From contig CAYHZL010000011.1 in the NCBI GenBank assembly GCA_964361075.1, positions 1 through 36,085 of the forward strand: DNA of 36,085 nucleotides, given 5' to 3'. A program made the translations under genes and the position numbers. Positions 17,393-25,241 of this stretch are shown here, piece after piece. Each line of letters begins with the position of its first letter. The first letter of the stretch is position 1. This DNA comes from CAYHZL01 sp964361075 (GTDB lineage Bacteria > Bacteroidota > Ignavibacteria > UBA10030 > UBA8401). Under the pieces are notes generated by a model. It was not told the DNA's origin, made no database searches, and worked only from the letters and a program-made list of their open reading frames with translations.

Positions 17393-18550
17393 TTATTCTT
17401 CTTCGTTCGGCGAAAGTAACGAATTCATCTTAGCTACAATTGGAAAGATGCGCTCCTTGTCTCTGTTGTTAAGAATGATAATTGTTTTTTGTTCGTTCAA
17501 GAAACGCATAAAGCACGTGTGAAAGCCGCCCCACAATCCCATGTGATAGACAATTTTTTCATTCTCTGTTTGTTTGATACGCCAGCCAAGCCCGTAATTT
17601 TTTTTATCGCTTTTAAATTCTTTGCTTCCGGGTGCAAACGCTTGTGCTAATATTGATTGACGAACTAGTTTTTCTGTATACAACGCTTGATCAAATTTAA
17701 ACAAATCTTCCACTGTTGAATACACACCTTTATCTCCCACAACGCCGTTGAGATAGGTATTTTCCGCTTCATACAAACCTTTGCGCGTACGACGCAATCC
17801 AACAACATCGCTCGGTGCATCGGGAGTGTTGACTTTGGAATACACAAACGAATGAGTCATTTCCAACGGATCGAAAATTCTGTGTTGAACAAATTCATCA
17901 AACGGCACGTGCGCAACGTGCTTTACAATCAAAGCAAGCATTGCAAAATTTGTGTTGCAGTATTTGAATCGTGTATCCGGTGAAAATACCAATCGTGGTT
18001 TGCGCTGAACAAACATACGCAGCATGTCTTCATTCGACATAGGAATATTTTCATCCCAATATCGCTTGCTCAGTTTAATATAATCCGGCAAACCGGAACG
18101 ATGTGTAAGCAGTTGCCGCACTGTAATAGAAGGATATGGAAACTCAGGAAGATACTCTTTCACGTGCGCATCAAGTTGAACAACGCCGCTGTCGCACAGC
18201 ATGAGCACTGCGGTTGATGTAAATGTTTTTGAAACCGAAGCAAGTTGAAATGCAGATGACGTGGTAATCGGTTCCAATTTTTGTGCATCACAATAGCCGT
18301 ACGCTTTTTTAAAAATAATTCTGCCTTGCTCGGCAACCAAGACAGCGCCATTGAACTTATTCCGAGCATGAAGTTCGTCAAATAAATTATCAAGCTGCCC
18401 GGCTTTGAGAAGTTCGCCGGAAGAAAGAAGTAATGGTGCATCGGAAACTTTTTCAGATGCCGACACAGCAGGACGCTCTTCTATAAAATGTCCGCGCGGT
18501 GCAAACGAAAGAAAGGATAATGCAATAGTAACGGTAAAAAGTTTCTTCAT
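17393..18550 (-). CDS. Beta-lactamase-fold serine hydrolase
   Basis: The 385-residue protein belongs to the serine beta-lactamase-related (class C/PBP4*/esterase) family. Seen: S105-V-S-K108 in 'ASVSKTF', Y197-C-N199 in 'FKYCNTN', and 'HMGLWGG' in place of the KTG/HxG box. A signal peptide covers about the first 18 residues, so it acts in the periplasm or outside. Members include D-aminopeptidases, esterases and peptidoglycan carboxypeptidases; the substrate cannot be read. The start MKKLFTVTIALSFLSF is supported by the signal peptide. It is intact. Confidence 0.88.
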   Translation of the reverse strand: MKKLFTVTIALSFLSFAPRGHFIEERPAVSASEKVSDAPLLLSSGELLKAGQLDNLFDELHARNKFNGAVLVAEQGRIIFKKAYGYCDAQKLEPITTSSAFQLASVSKTFTSTAVLMLCDSGVVQLDAHVKEYLPEFPYPSITVRQLLTHRSGLPDYIKLSKRYWDENIPMSNEDMLRMFVQRKPRLVFSPDTRFKYCNTNFAMLALIVKHVAHVPFDEFVQHRIFDPLEMTHSFVYSKVNTPDAPSDVVGLRRTRKGLYEAENTYLNGVVGDKGVYSTVEDLFKFDQALYTEKLVRQSILAQAFAPGSKEFKSDKKNYGLGWRIKQTENEKIVYHMGLWGGFHTCFMRFLNEQKTIIILNNRDKERIFPIVAKMNSLLSPNEEE

Positions 18551-18676
18551 TAAGTAAAAATTGTTGTAAAATTAAAATTTAACTGTAATAAAGATAAACT
18601 CTGAACTTGGAATAGTCAACCCTTCAGGCGTTTTAAAACTCTTCACGATTTTTCTTACTTAGTTCTCACTGAAAAA

Positions 18677-18768
18677 GTCATTGTCCCAAAGGGATCCCTT
18701 CGGGACAATCTCGTTTTTTTCTTTTTAATTGAAAGATTGCTTCGGTCGCTTCGCTCCCTCGCAATGAC
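18677..18768. repeat. GTCATTG...CAATGAC dispersed palindrome
   Basis: The unit starts GTCATTG and ends CTCGCAATGAC, with 'AGATTGCTTCGGTCGCTTCG' inside, a family found between genes in many bacteria. A second hairpin, GTCCCAAAGGG/CCCTTCGGGAC, sits in its left half. A relative lies at 20683-20784. The rest of the 319-base gap (18551-18869) holds only the solo element end at 18775-18790. Confidence 0.8.
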
Positions 18769-18774
18769 GACAAT

Positions 18775-18790
18775 GTTTTTAGAGATGCCC
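18775..18790. repeat. Solo end of the 35.9-kb MITE-like element
   Basis: GTTTTTAGAGATGCCC matches exactly the reverse complement of the left terminal inverted repeat of the element at 35917-36033. No second end is visible nearby, so this looks like a decayed or one-ended copy. It abuts the preceding palindrome. Confidence 0.65.
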
Positions 18791-18869
18791 TATACAAAGA
18801 ATATTTCAAGAAGAACTTTTTAATAACGCGGTTTGTTTTCATCAAAGAAAAACTTATACTTAAAAAATT

Positions 18870-19928
18870 ATGATCTACCTTGATCGCAACGAAAATCATT
18901 TTGGACCTGCACCGGAATGTCTGAACATTCTTCGCACCGCTTCGCCGGCATTGCTCACAACATACACACGCGATTTTACGCGCGGTGTGAAAAGTATTCT
19001 TTCAGAAGCACTGGCGGAAAAATTATCTCTTCCTGAAGAACAGATATTGCTGAGTTATGGCAGCGAAGATATGTTGAAACAAATCGTGCATTGCTATCTT
19101 TCCGCAGGTGAAATAATGATGGTGCCGCAATACTCGTGGTGGTATTACAAATCTGTTGCACTCGAAGTGAGCGGAACGGTTGTGGAATATCCGCTTGAGC
19201 AAAAATTGACGCGCCATACAAATATTTTCGTGTATAATAGTGAAGTGATCATTTCACTTGTGAAAAAAAATAAACCAAAACTTTTATTGATGGCGTCGCC
19301 GAATAATCCGACAGGAAACAGTCTTTCATTTGAAGAGTTGAAAACAATTGCAAACGAATGTCGTGATACGCTTATCATTTTAGATGAAGCATATTTTGGG
19401 TTTACTCAACAATCTCAAACAGCCGTACCGCAGCTTGTGCATGAATATCCGAATCTTGCAGTGCTGCGGACGTTTTCCAAACTCTACGCGCTTGCCGGAT
19501 TGCGTATCGGATATAGCTGTATCGGAAAAAATTTTTCTACTCTGCAAACGTACAGCAAACGTTATCTCGGGTATAACACGCTTTCGGAGCTTGTAGCATT
19601 GGCTGCGTTGCGCAACGAAGAATATTATTCTGGAATGGCGCAGAAAATTTCTGAAGAGCGTGTGCGAATAGCAGCAGCATTTTCTTCAACACAAACAAGC
19701 AACGTGTTTGCCTCCGAAGCAAATTTTCTTTTAGTGAAATTTCTGAACGGCGATGCGCATTCAATGCAGAAATTTTTATCTGATCATGGAGTTGCGATAA
19801 AAACTTTTTCTGAAAAAGAATTGCATGGGTACGTACGCATTACCATTGGAATACCGGAACAAAATTCTGCATTGCTTACTGCGGTTGAGCAATACCATTC
19901 ACAAAAAATTCAATCAACAACAGACTAA
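18870..19928 (+). CDS. HisC-like class I/II PLP aminotransferase
   Basis: The 352-residue fold-type I PLP enzyme shows 'SPNNPTG' (143-149), 'DEAYFGF' (172-178), the PLP lysine K204 in 'RTFSKLYALAGLRIGY' and a C-terminal 'YVRITIG' carrying the substrate-carboxylate Arg. It resembles histidinol-phosphate aminotransferase and CobD-type phospho-amino-acid decarboxylases. No other histidine genes are near. Instead it is followed after one base by a nucleotidyltransferase and then by a CDP-alcohol phosphotransferase. This context suggests it makes or modifies a phosphorylated amino alcohol or similar head group. That is inference; a plain HisC role remains possible. Confidence 0.85.
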   Translation: MIYLDRNENHFGPAPECLNILRTASPALLTTYTRDFTRGVKSILSEALAEKLSLPEEQILLSYGSEDMLKQIVHCYLSAGEIMMVPQYSWWYYKSVALEVSGTVVEYPLEQKLTRHTNIFVYNSEVIISLVKKNKPKLLLMASPNNPTGNSLSFEELKTIANECRDTLIILDEAYFGFTQQSQTAVPQLVHEYPNLAVLRTFSKLYALAGLRIGYSCIGKNFSTLQTYSKRYLGYNTLSELVALAALRNEEYYSGMAQKISEERVRIAAAFSSTQTSNVFASEANFLLVKFLNGDAHSMQKFLSDHGVAIKTFSEKELHGYVRITIGIPEQNSALLTAVEQYHSQKIQSTTD

Positions 19929-19929
19929 T

Positions 19930-20667
19930 ATGCGCTGCGTAATACTCGCCGCCGGCACTTCAACCCGGCTTCGTCCGCTTACCGATGAAACACCGAAATG
20001 CTTGCTTCCGCTTGGCGCGCAGACCATTCTCTCGAAAATGCTTTCTGCGTTACATGCGCACGCTTGCAACGAGATTGCAATCGTAACCGGGTTTTGTGAA
20101 GAAAAAATTTGCAGATATGTACGTAAGAATTTTTCTTCAGCTACTATCCATTTTATTTTCAATGAACATTTTGCAACGACAAACAATGCTTCTTCACTTC
20201 TTCTTGCTGAAGAATTTATTGGTGAAAACGAATTTCTTTTGTTAGACAGCGACATTGTTTTTGATAACGAAGTGCTTTCGCGCGTGGTACACTCTTCTCA
20301 TCATCATAATAATTGTGCCGCAGTGCGAACAAATGGTGTATTCGGAAGCGAAGAGATCAAAGTATCAATCAATAAACAAAATCAAATTCTTCAGATAGGA
20401 AAAGAAGTTGCATCGAATGAAGCATTTGGAGAATCAGTCGGCATTGAAAAATTTTCGCGCGCTACAACAAAAAAACTTTTTACAACACTGAAGAAAAGAA
20501 TTATGCACGAGCAACGCACAACGGAATTTTACGAAGCATCATTTCAAGAAATGATTGATGATGGGGAAGTTCTGCACGCGGTTGATCTTGGCACATTGCG
20601 TTGTATAGAAATTGATACAATAGAAGATTACGAAATGGCGCAACGAGTATTTGTTTTAGAAAAATAG
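19930..20667 (+). CDS. Sugar/choline-phosphate-type nucleotidyltransferase
   Basis: The 245-residue protein starts 'MRCVILAAGTSTRLRPLTDETPKCLLPL', shown here in parts: the nucleotide loop A-A-G-T-x-T-R-L-R-P-L-T and the lysine in 'PKCLLPL'. A metal-binding 'LLDSDIVF' follows near residue 105. These are NTP_transferase features, closest in style to the LicC/PntC-like group that activates phosphocholine, phosphoethanolamine or phosphonates with CTP. The frame is open further upstream, but the ATG at 19930 starts exactly at the conserved domain and lies one base after the aminotransferase stop. That spacing supports an operon and coupled translation. The substrate is inferred only from the neighbours. 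Confidence 0.85.
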   Translation: MRCVILAAGTSTRLRPLTDETPKCLLPLGAQTILSKMLSALHAHACNEIAIVTGFCEEKICRYVRKNFSSATIHFIFNEHFATTNNASSLLLAEEFIGENEFLLLDSDIVFDNEVLSRVVHSSHHHNNCAAVRTNGVFGSEEIKVSINKQNQILQIGKEVASNEAFGESVGIEKFSRATTKKLFTTLKKRIMHEQRTTEFYEASFQEMIDDGEVLHAVDLGTLRCIEIDTIEDYEMAQRVFVLEK

Positions 20668-20682
20668 CGTGTTTGTAGTATG

Positions 20683-20784
20683 GTCATTGCGAGTCTCGAT
20701 GTTGTTTATCGGGACGAAGCAATCTTTTTTTGAGAATTGAAGATTGCTTCGTCGGTACGCTGAAGCGTACCTCCTCGCAATGAC
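20683..20784. repeat. GTCATTG...CAATGAC dispersed palindrome
   Basis: The ends GTCATTGCGAG and CTCGCAATGAC are inverted. Inside, AGCAATCTT and AAGATTGCT form a second stem, followed by 'GTACGCTGAAGCGTAC'. It belongs with the copy at 18677-18768. It separates the nucleotidyltransferase from the CDP-alcohol phosphotransferase and could reduce read-through between them. Confidence 0.85.
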
Positions 20785-20837
20785 TTTTTCAGCGATAACA
20801 AAACCATGCTTGTCGTTTTTATTCTGATGATAGAGAC

Positions 20838-21671
20838 ATGATGTATTCCTACAAAAATTCCATAAAATCTGATAGTTCCGACGAGCCGGTAAATATTTAT
20901 CTACAGCGTCCGATTGCCGGCGCAATTGTTTTTGTATTATATCGTACGCCGATAACGCCAAATCAATTGACGTTGATTTCCACACTCTTTGGTATTGCAG
21001 GCGGTTTGTTGCTGGCACAATTTTTACCACTTGGTGAACCGTCTCTGTTGTGGAGTGCGCTCTGTTTCTACCTCAAAGATATTTTTGATTCAGCTGATGG
21101 ACAACTTGCGCGCGCAAAACAACAATTCAGCAGACGCGGCAGATTCTACGATTCACTCGGCGATTTTATTGCGAATCTGTTTTTAAGCGGCGGCATCACG
21201 TTCTTTCTTCTTCACAGCGGCAACTCGTTTCTTTTTTCTGTGCTGATCGGCGCCGGCATTTTTATTTCAATCAATCTCCGTGTCTCGTACCATGTGTACT
21301 ATCAAACGTCATTTCTTCATCAGCAAAAAAAATATTTAAATAATCGCGTGAGCGAAGAATTTTCTTTTGAAGAAGATGAAGATACATTCACGCTTCGCCT
21401 GCATACATTATTTTTATTCCTGTATGGCTGGCAAGATAGGCTGATGCACACGATTGATGCGTGGTGCAGAAAAGAAAAACAGTTCGATGATGAAGTGTGG
21501 TATCAAAATAAAATCGGGTTATTGCTTGGCGGATTTCTCGGATTGGGAACTGAGCATATTGTGCTGACGTTGTGTTTGATCTCTCAGAATGTTTGGCTGT
21601 ACCTGTTTTTTTCTCTGATTGTATTGAATGGAATATGGAGCGGAGTAATTGTGTGGAGAAAATATAGTTAG
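20838..21671 (+). CDS. CDP-alcohol phosphotransferase family protein
   Basis: The 277-residue integral membrane enzyme has the complete family signature: D84-x2-D87-G88-x2-A91-R92-x8-G101-x3-D105-x3-D109. The aspartates bind the metals and the CDP-linked substrate. Several membrane helices are evident (for example about 45-62, 110-150 and 230-275). Members join a CDP-activated alcohol or lipid to a second alcohol to make phospholipids or phosphoinositol-type compounds. The upstream nucleotidyltransferase could supply the CDP-activated group. The length is slightly above the usual PgsA/PssA size because of a charged insertion near 'FEEDEDTF' (about 176-183). The product is unknown. Confidence 0.9.
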   Translation: MMYSYKNSIKSDSSDEPVNIYLQRPIAGAIVFVLYRTPITPNQLTLISTLFGIAGGLLLAQFLPLGEPSLLWSALCFYLKDIFDSADGQLARAKQQFSRRGRFYDSLGDFIANLFLSGGITFFLLHSGNSFLFSVLIGAGIFISINLRVSYHVYYQTSFLHQQKKYLNNRVSEEFSFEEDEDTFTLRLHTLFLFLYGWQDRLMHTIDAWCRKEKQFDDEVWYQNKIGLLLGGFLGLGTEHIVLTLCLISQNVWLYLFFSLIVLNGIWSGVIVWRKYS

Positions 21672-21793
21672 AAAATGTCCGGCAAATTGCAGTAGTGTTC
21701 TAATTTTGTGCTATGGTAGAGAAAAATAACGTGATGGTCAACGGAAGTTTTGAGTGCGGCGGCAAAGAAATTTTACTTCTCGATACAAACATA

Positions 21794-21826
21794 AAGAGCA
21801 ACTCACCGCTGAAGTAAGTCGCTCTT
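21794..21826 (-). terminator. Hairpin downstream of the TerB-like gene
   Basis: AAGAGCAACT and AGTCGCTCTT form a 10-bp stem with one mismatch, 27 bases beyond the minus-strand stop at 21853. A short T-containing tract follows on the minus strand. It could also be a fortuitous repeat. Confidence 0.5.
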
Positions 21827-21852
21827 GTGTAAATTCTCTGTGTACAAAAAAA

Positions 21853-22740
21853 TTATTTTTTTCCTTGCAATTCTTTTCGTAACCGGCTTTCGTAGGTAAA
21901 ATGTTGTTCAGCAGAAATTTGTAATCGCTCGCGGAGAGTTTCCAAAAATTCTGCTTCCTGTGGATTGACAATACCATCCGACCACACTTCGCGCAATGCT
22001 TGATAATATGCTTCGTTCTTAAATTCTGTTTCAAGCGCGCTGAATTTTTCTTCCGTCATTTCAATTGCATTTTTTAACACAACCAACAATGCGCGTTCTT
22101 CTCCGGTTATCACTCCATCTTGCCACGCTTGCTTGAACATCAGTCGCAGCACGTTTTCACTTTGCTCTTGCAGCGTCTTTCCGCCCGAAGCTGTTTCCGT
22201 TTTTGTTGTTTCATTTTCTTTTGACGACTTTGCCTGAGCTGTCAGCTTAACAATTTCCTGCTGCAATTTGCTTTGTGTCTGTGCAAATTCCTGACGTAAT
22301 GCTTCAATGCGTGCTTCTGATTTTTTTTCAGCAGCATCATGCGCTTCTTTTTTTATTTGTGCAAGAAGGTCGTCATTCAACTGTTGTGTTGTTGCTTTCG
22401 TTGTTGGAGAGGATGGCGCGCTGTGGGGTTGAGGTTGTGATTGAGAGTGCGTTGTAGAAGCAGCAGAAATTTTTTCTTCCGGTTTTACTATCGGTTGTTT
22501 ATCGGCTGCAATTTTTTTTATTTTTTCTTCTTCCTCTTTTTTTTCCAACGCATCAAGTGCGGCTTTTATCCGATCCTTATATGCCAACGCATACATATTG
22601 TTTTGTTCCAATGCCAATGCTTTGGAAACTTCATCCAACGCTTTTGTGTACTCTGTGGACTTGATAAACCTATCCGCGGCTTTTAAATATTCGCCGATTA
22701 ACTTCTTTTGAGAATCTTTATCAAGAGAAACAGATGCCAT
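21853..22740 (-). CDS. Coiled-coil protein with two TerB-like repeats
   Basis: The 295-residue protein has three parts: an N-terminal TPR-like helical pair (about 10-62), a low-complexity Lys/Glu/Ser/Pro/Gln stretch with a coiled coil (about 65-185), and two C-terminal repeats, 'AWQDGVITGEERALL' and 'VWSDGIVNPQEAEFL', each followed by a helix. The D-G-x-[IV]-x2-x-E pattern is typical of TerB-like acid helical domains that may bind metal or protein partners. There is no signal peptide. It is transcribed alone. I do not recognise a named family, and a role in signalling or stress is speculation. Confidence 0.65.
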   Translation of the reverse strand: MASVSLDKDSQKKLIGEYLKAADRFIKSTEYTKALDEVSKALALEQNNMYALAYKDRIKAALDALEKKEEEEKIKKIAADKQPIVKPEEKISAASTTHSQSQPQPHSAPSSPTTKATTQQLNDDLLAQIKKEAHDAAEKKSEARIEALRQEFAQTQSKLQQEIVKLTAQAKSSKENETTKTETASGGKTLQEQSENVLRLMFKQAWQDGVITGEERALLVVLKNAIEMTEEKFSALETEFKNEAYYQALREVWSDGIVNPQEAEFLETLRERLQISAEQHFTYESRLRKELQGKK

Positions 22741-23041
22741 GACGCGTTGAGTAAAAATATGAGCGAAGCCATTCCCGAATGTCCAAAGGACTCCTTTGGA
22801 GGATCCCTTTGGGACACTTTCCCGAAGGGACTTCGGAGCGTGAATTGTGTAACAATGGGAACATGGGAGACAGAAGAAAATCTCTTACAGCACTAATATA
22901 TCCAACAATGGTTTTAATGTCAATGAAACCGCTTCTGGGTTGATGTGGAGAACATTTTAAAGAAGGATGAGGATGAAGGATGAAGGATGAAGGATGAAAA
23001 CTAAGGAGGTTTTTTATTCTGAACAAGATAAGAAGCCGCAA
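22741..23041. other. Repeat-rich intergenic region
   Basis: This 301-base gap holds no supported gene. Near 22786-22835 there are inverted 'TCCAAAGGA/TCCTTTGGA' and 'TCCCTTTGGGA/TCCCGAAGGGA' units related to the hairpin at 18685-18710. From 22965 to 22998 the 7-base unit GGATGAA is repeated about five times (the first copy is one base short). Confidence 0.7.
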
Positions 23042-24199
23042 TTATTTTTTCTCTATCAACTTAGCTGCAAAAATTTTTACAGCATGTATTAATAATTCTT
23101 CTGCATTGTTCATCGCCTGTTCTGTCGGCGTATGCTTCGGAGAAATTTCGATGAGCGAGGCAAGACCGAGTTGATGCTGTAATTTTTCTGTATCACCTTG
23201 TATCCGCCCGACAAATGCGTGTACCGGCTTATTATATTTTTTTGCCCGCTGAACAATGCCAAATATTCCTTTTCCAAATAATGTCTGTTCATCCAACTGC
23301 CCTTCGGATGTAATGACACAATCGCATGTGTGCAGTTTTTCATCAAACCGAATCGCATCGAGAATAAAATCAATCCCCGAAACAATTTCTGCATTGCACA
23401 ATGCCATCAATCCAAATCCTAAACCGCCAGCTGCACCGCTACCGGGAATGTTGCGAAATTCTTTTCCGATTTTTTCTTCTACTACATCGGCAAAATTTTT
23501 CAATGCGGATTCGAGCAATGGAAGCTGTTCTTCGCTTGCTCCTTTTTGTTTTGCGAAAGTATATGTTGCGCCATGTTCGCCCAATAAAATATTTTTAACA
23601 TCGGCAAGTATTGTAATCTGACCCATCCTTAACCCTCCCCTTGTAGGGGAGGGAAGGGTGGGGTTGTATTTTGCAAGTCGCACTAAATTTAATGCGCCAT
23701 CTTTTATTTCTTCTCCATTACTATCCAACAATTCAAATCCCAAGACACGCGCCATTCCCGCGCCCCCGTCGTTTGTAGCGCTGCCGCCGAGACCGATAAT
23801 AAGTTTAGTACAGCCGCGCCCGATTGCATGGTTCATCAACTCGCCCAGACCGCGTGATGAAGCATGAGCAATTGTTTCCGGTGATGGTGATAGAAATGGA
23901 GAAATTTTGTGCAATCCAATTGCTTCGGCAGATTCGATGATTGCTGTTGTGTTGTCGGGAAGGATTCCGTACCGCGAGGAAATTTTTTCGGAAGAAATAA
24001 TTCCGCTTACTTCTGTTTCAATTATTGTTCCGCCGAGCGCTGAGATCAAACAATCAAGAGTGCCATTGCCGCCATCGGCAATTGGACAAAGAAGAGTCGT
24101 CTGGTTTTTAAAACCTGACAACTCTCTTTCCATTATTTGCGCAATACGAAGCGCAGAGAGTGCGCCTTTCATTGCGTTGGGTGCAAGAAGAAAGTTCAT
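23042..24199 (-). CDS. glxK: Glycerate kinase (GlxK/GarK family)
   Basis: The 385-residue protein matches the GlxK/GarK type of glycerate kinase, which phosphorylates D-glycerate to 2- or 3-phosphoglycerate. Family features include 'NFLLAPNAMKGALSA' at the start, 'PIADGGNGTLDCL', 'LIIGLGGSATNDGGAGMARVLG' around 133-154, 'GSGAAGGLGFGL' and a C-terminal 'SEGQLDEQTLFGKG'. Residues 179-193, 'NPTLPSPTRGGLRMG', are not a normal part of the family: they are encoded by a palindromic repeat lying in frame between a helix and the strand 'QITILADV'. The insertion keeps the frame, so the enzyme is probably still made. It is cytoplasmic. The 2-phosphoglycerate product would feed enolase. Confidence 0.92.
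   Translation of the reverse strand: MNFLLAPNAMKGALSALRIAQIMERELSGFKNQTTLLCPIADGGNGTLDCLISALGGTIIETEVSGIISSEKISSRYGILPDNTTAIIESAEAIGLHKISPFLSPSPETIAHASSRGLGELMNHAIGRGCTKLIIGLGGSATNDGGAGMARVLGFELLDSNGEEIKDGALNLVRLAKYNPTLPSPTRGGLRMGQITILADVKNILLGEHGATYTFAKQKGASEEQLPLLESALKNFADVVEEKIGKEFRNIPGSGAAGGLGFGLMALCNAEIVSGIDFILDAIRFDEKLHTCDCVITSEGQLDEQTLFGKGIFGIVQRAKKYNKPVHAFVGRIQGDTEKLQHQLGLASLIEISPKHTPTEQAMNNAEELLIHAVKIFAAKLIEKK
23625..23664. repeat. Palindromic repeat inside glycerate kinase
   Basis: ACCCTCCCCT and AGGGGAGGG are inverted arms around TTGT, flanked by CATCCTTA and AAGGGTGGGG. Units of this kind normally lie between genes. Here all of it is read in frame on the minus strand as residues 179-193 of glycerate kinase. 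Confidence 0.8.
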
Positions 24200-24300
24200 A
24201 CAGGAATGTAGAAAAAAATTGTGGGGAGAACAATTGAAGAGTTTTTGTAACTACACAGCGTTTTTTTTGCAATTTCAGTATTTCCAAAAGAAAATAAAAG

Positions 24301-24404
24301 AAATCCCCCTCGCCCCCTTTTCAAGGGGGGGAATAAGAGCGTGGTAATCCCCCTTGAAAAGGGGGAAACAGGGGGATTTTTTGAATCAACAATAACGCTG
24401 AGTA
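24301..24404. repeat. Palindromic dispersed repeat, copy 2
   Basis: CCCCCTTTTCAAGGGGGG, then CCCCCTTGAAAAGGGGG, then the 24-base tail at 24381-24404 that is identical to 109-132. It occupies the centre of the 391-base gap between the glycerate kinase and antitoxin genes; the flanks of that gap (24200-24300) show nothing else. Confidence 0.8.
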
Positions 24405-24442
24405 GCGCGTTCAGTACGCCATCGGCGAATTTTTTTCAAAGA

Positions 24443-24504
24443 AAGTAACTCGAAATTTTCAATTTTTAACCTCTTGATTTATTTGAGGTTACAACGAGTT
24501 ACTT
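24443..24504. other. Nested inverted repeat before the cassette-like region
   Basis: AAGTAACTCG (24443-24452) pairs with CGAGTTACTT (24495-24504), and inside them AACCTC (24468-24473) pairs with GAGGTT (24485-24490). A further GAGTTAC follows at about 24507. The fold lies at the left edge of the array of small modules. It might be a terminator, a promoter-proximal structure or an attachment site; the sequence does not decide. Confidence 0.4.
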
Positions 24505-24590
24505 AGGAGTTACGAGTTTTTTTCGTAAGAATCCGACTTGCGTTTGCACACTAAATTTTTTAGACTACAAAAGAAACTTATGAGGGAAGT

Positions 24591-24812
24591 ATGTCATCAA
24601 TACAGTTTTCAGATATTTTACAACTCAGCCCAACCGAACGCGCCCATCTTGCAGAATTTATCTGGGATAGTCTGGAAGAACATCCTGAAGCGTTGTCGTT
24701 GTCTACCGAGCAAAAAAAAGAATTAGATAGCCGCTTGCAATATTATTATGAACACAAAGAAGAATCTCTTCCGTGGAGTGTCGTTAAAGAACAGATTCTT
24801 TCTTTGCGATGA
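24591..24812 (+). CDS. Addiction module antitoxin, TIGR02574 family
   Basis: The 73-residue protein has the TIGR02574 pattern: 'ILQLSPTERAHLAEFIWDSL' followed by 'LSTEQKKELDSRLQYYYEHKEESLPWSVVKEQI'. Members are antitoxins partnered with RelE/ParE toxins. GAGGGA lies about 4 bases before the ATG at 24591, which supports this start. Its stop overlaps the toxin start (ATGA, 24809-24812). The partner toxin is broken, so this gene may be an orphan that neutralises related toxins elsewhere. Confidence 0.88.
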   Translation: MSSIQFSDILQLSPTERAHLAEFIWDSLEEHPEALSLSTEQKKELDSRLQYYYEHKEESLPWSVVKEQILSLR

Positions 24813-25105
24813 ACTACATGCTTACAATGAGCAGTGCAGCACGGGAAGAACTTAGAGAAGCATATCTCTGATACGAAAATGAACGGAAAGATTTAGGGAA
24901 AGAACTTGTAACATTTTTTGAACAACGCACCGAACAGCTTCTTTTAAATCCTCAACAATATCCAATAGTATACAAAAATATTCGACGAACTTTACTGCGG
25001 CGTTTTCCCTATTCGATTTTTTATATCATTGATGGAAACACTATTGAAGTATTGGCGTTCTTTCATTCAAAACGCAATCCAAAAATTTGGGAAAAGAGAA
25101 CGTAA
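24809..25105 (+). pseudogene. RelE/ParE toxin with a nonsense codon
   Basis: Read through one stop, the frame gives 98 residues with a clear RelE/ParE pattern: 'SSAAREELREAYL' then stop then 'YENERKDLGKELVTFFEQR', 'QYPIVYKNIRRTLLRRFPYSIFYII' and 'EVLAFFHSKRNPKIW'. Codon 21 is TGA (24869-24871). In this family the position before 'YE' is normally Trp, so a TGG-to-TGA change is the simplest cause. Both sides of the stop still look well conserved, so the damage is recent. It overlaps the antitoxin stop by four bases. Confidence 0.85.
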
Positions 25106-25241
25106 CATTATTTCGATTATTCTACTTTTTATCCGATGAAATCCTTGGAAGATTTTAGGTGAATACGGTTTGTTTTCTAAAACATTGTAAATAAACAGAT
25201 ATTATAAACGTGCGTTCCAACAGAAAATTGTAGTGCAAATT

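Noticed and set aside
22721..23041. 106-residue minus-strand frame upstream of the TerB-like gene
   Set aside because: It is made largely of translated GGATGAA repeats and hairpins and has no protein-like pattern.
24869..24871. In-frame TGA as selenocysteine or as a reassigned Trp codon
   Set aside because: RelE/ParE toxins have Trp at this place, not Cys or Sec. TGA ends normal genes in this window (for example the TPR lipoprotein), so reassignment is excluded and a point mutation is simplest.
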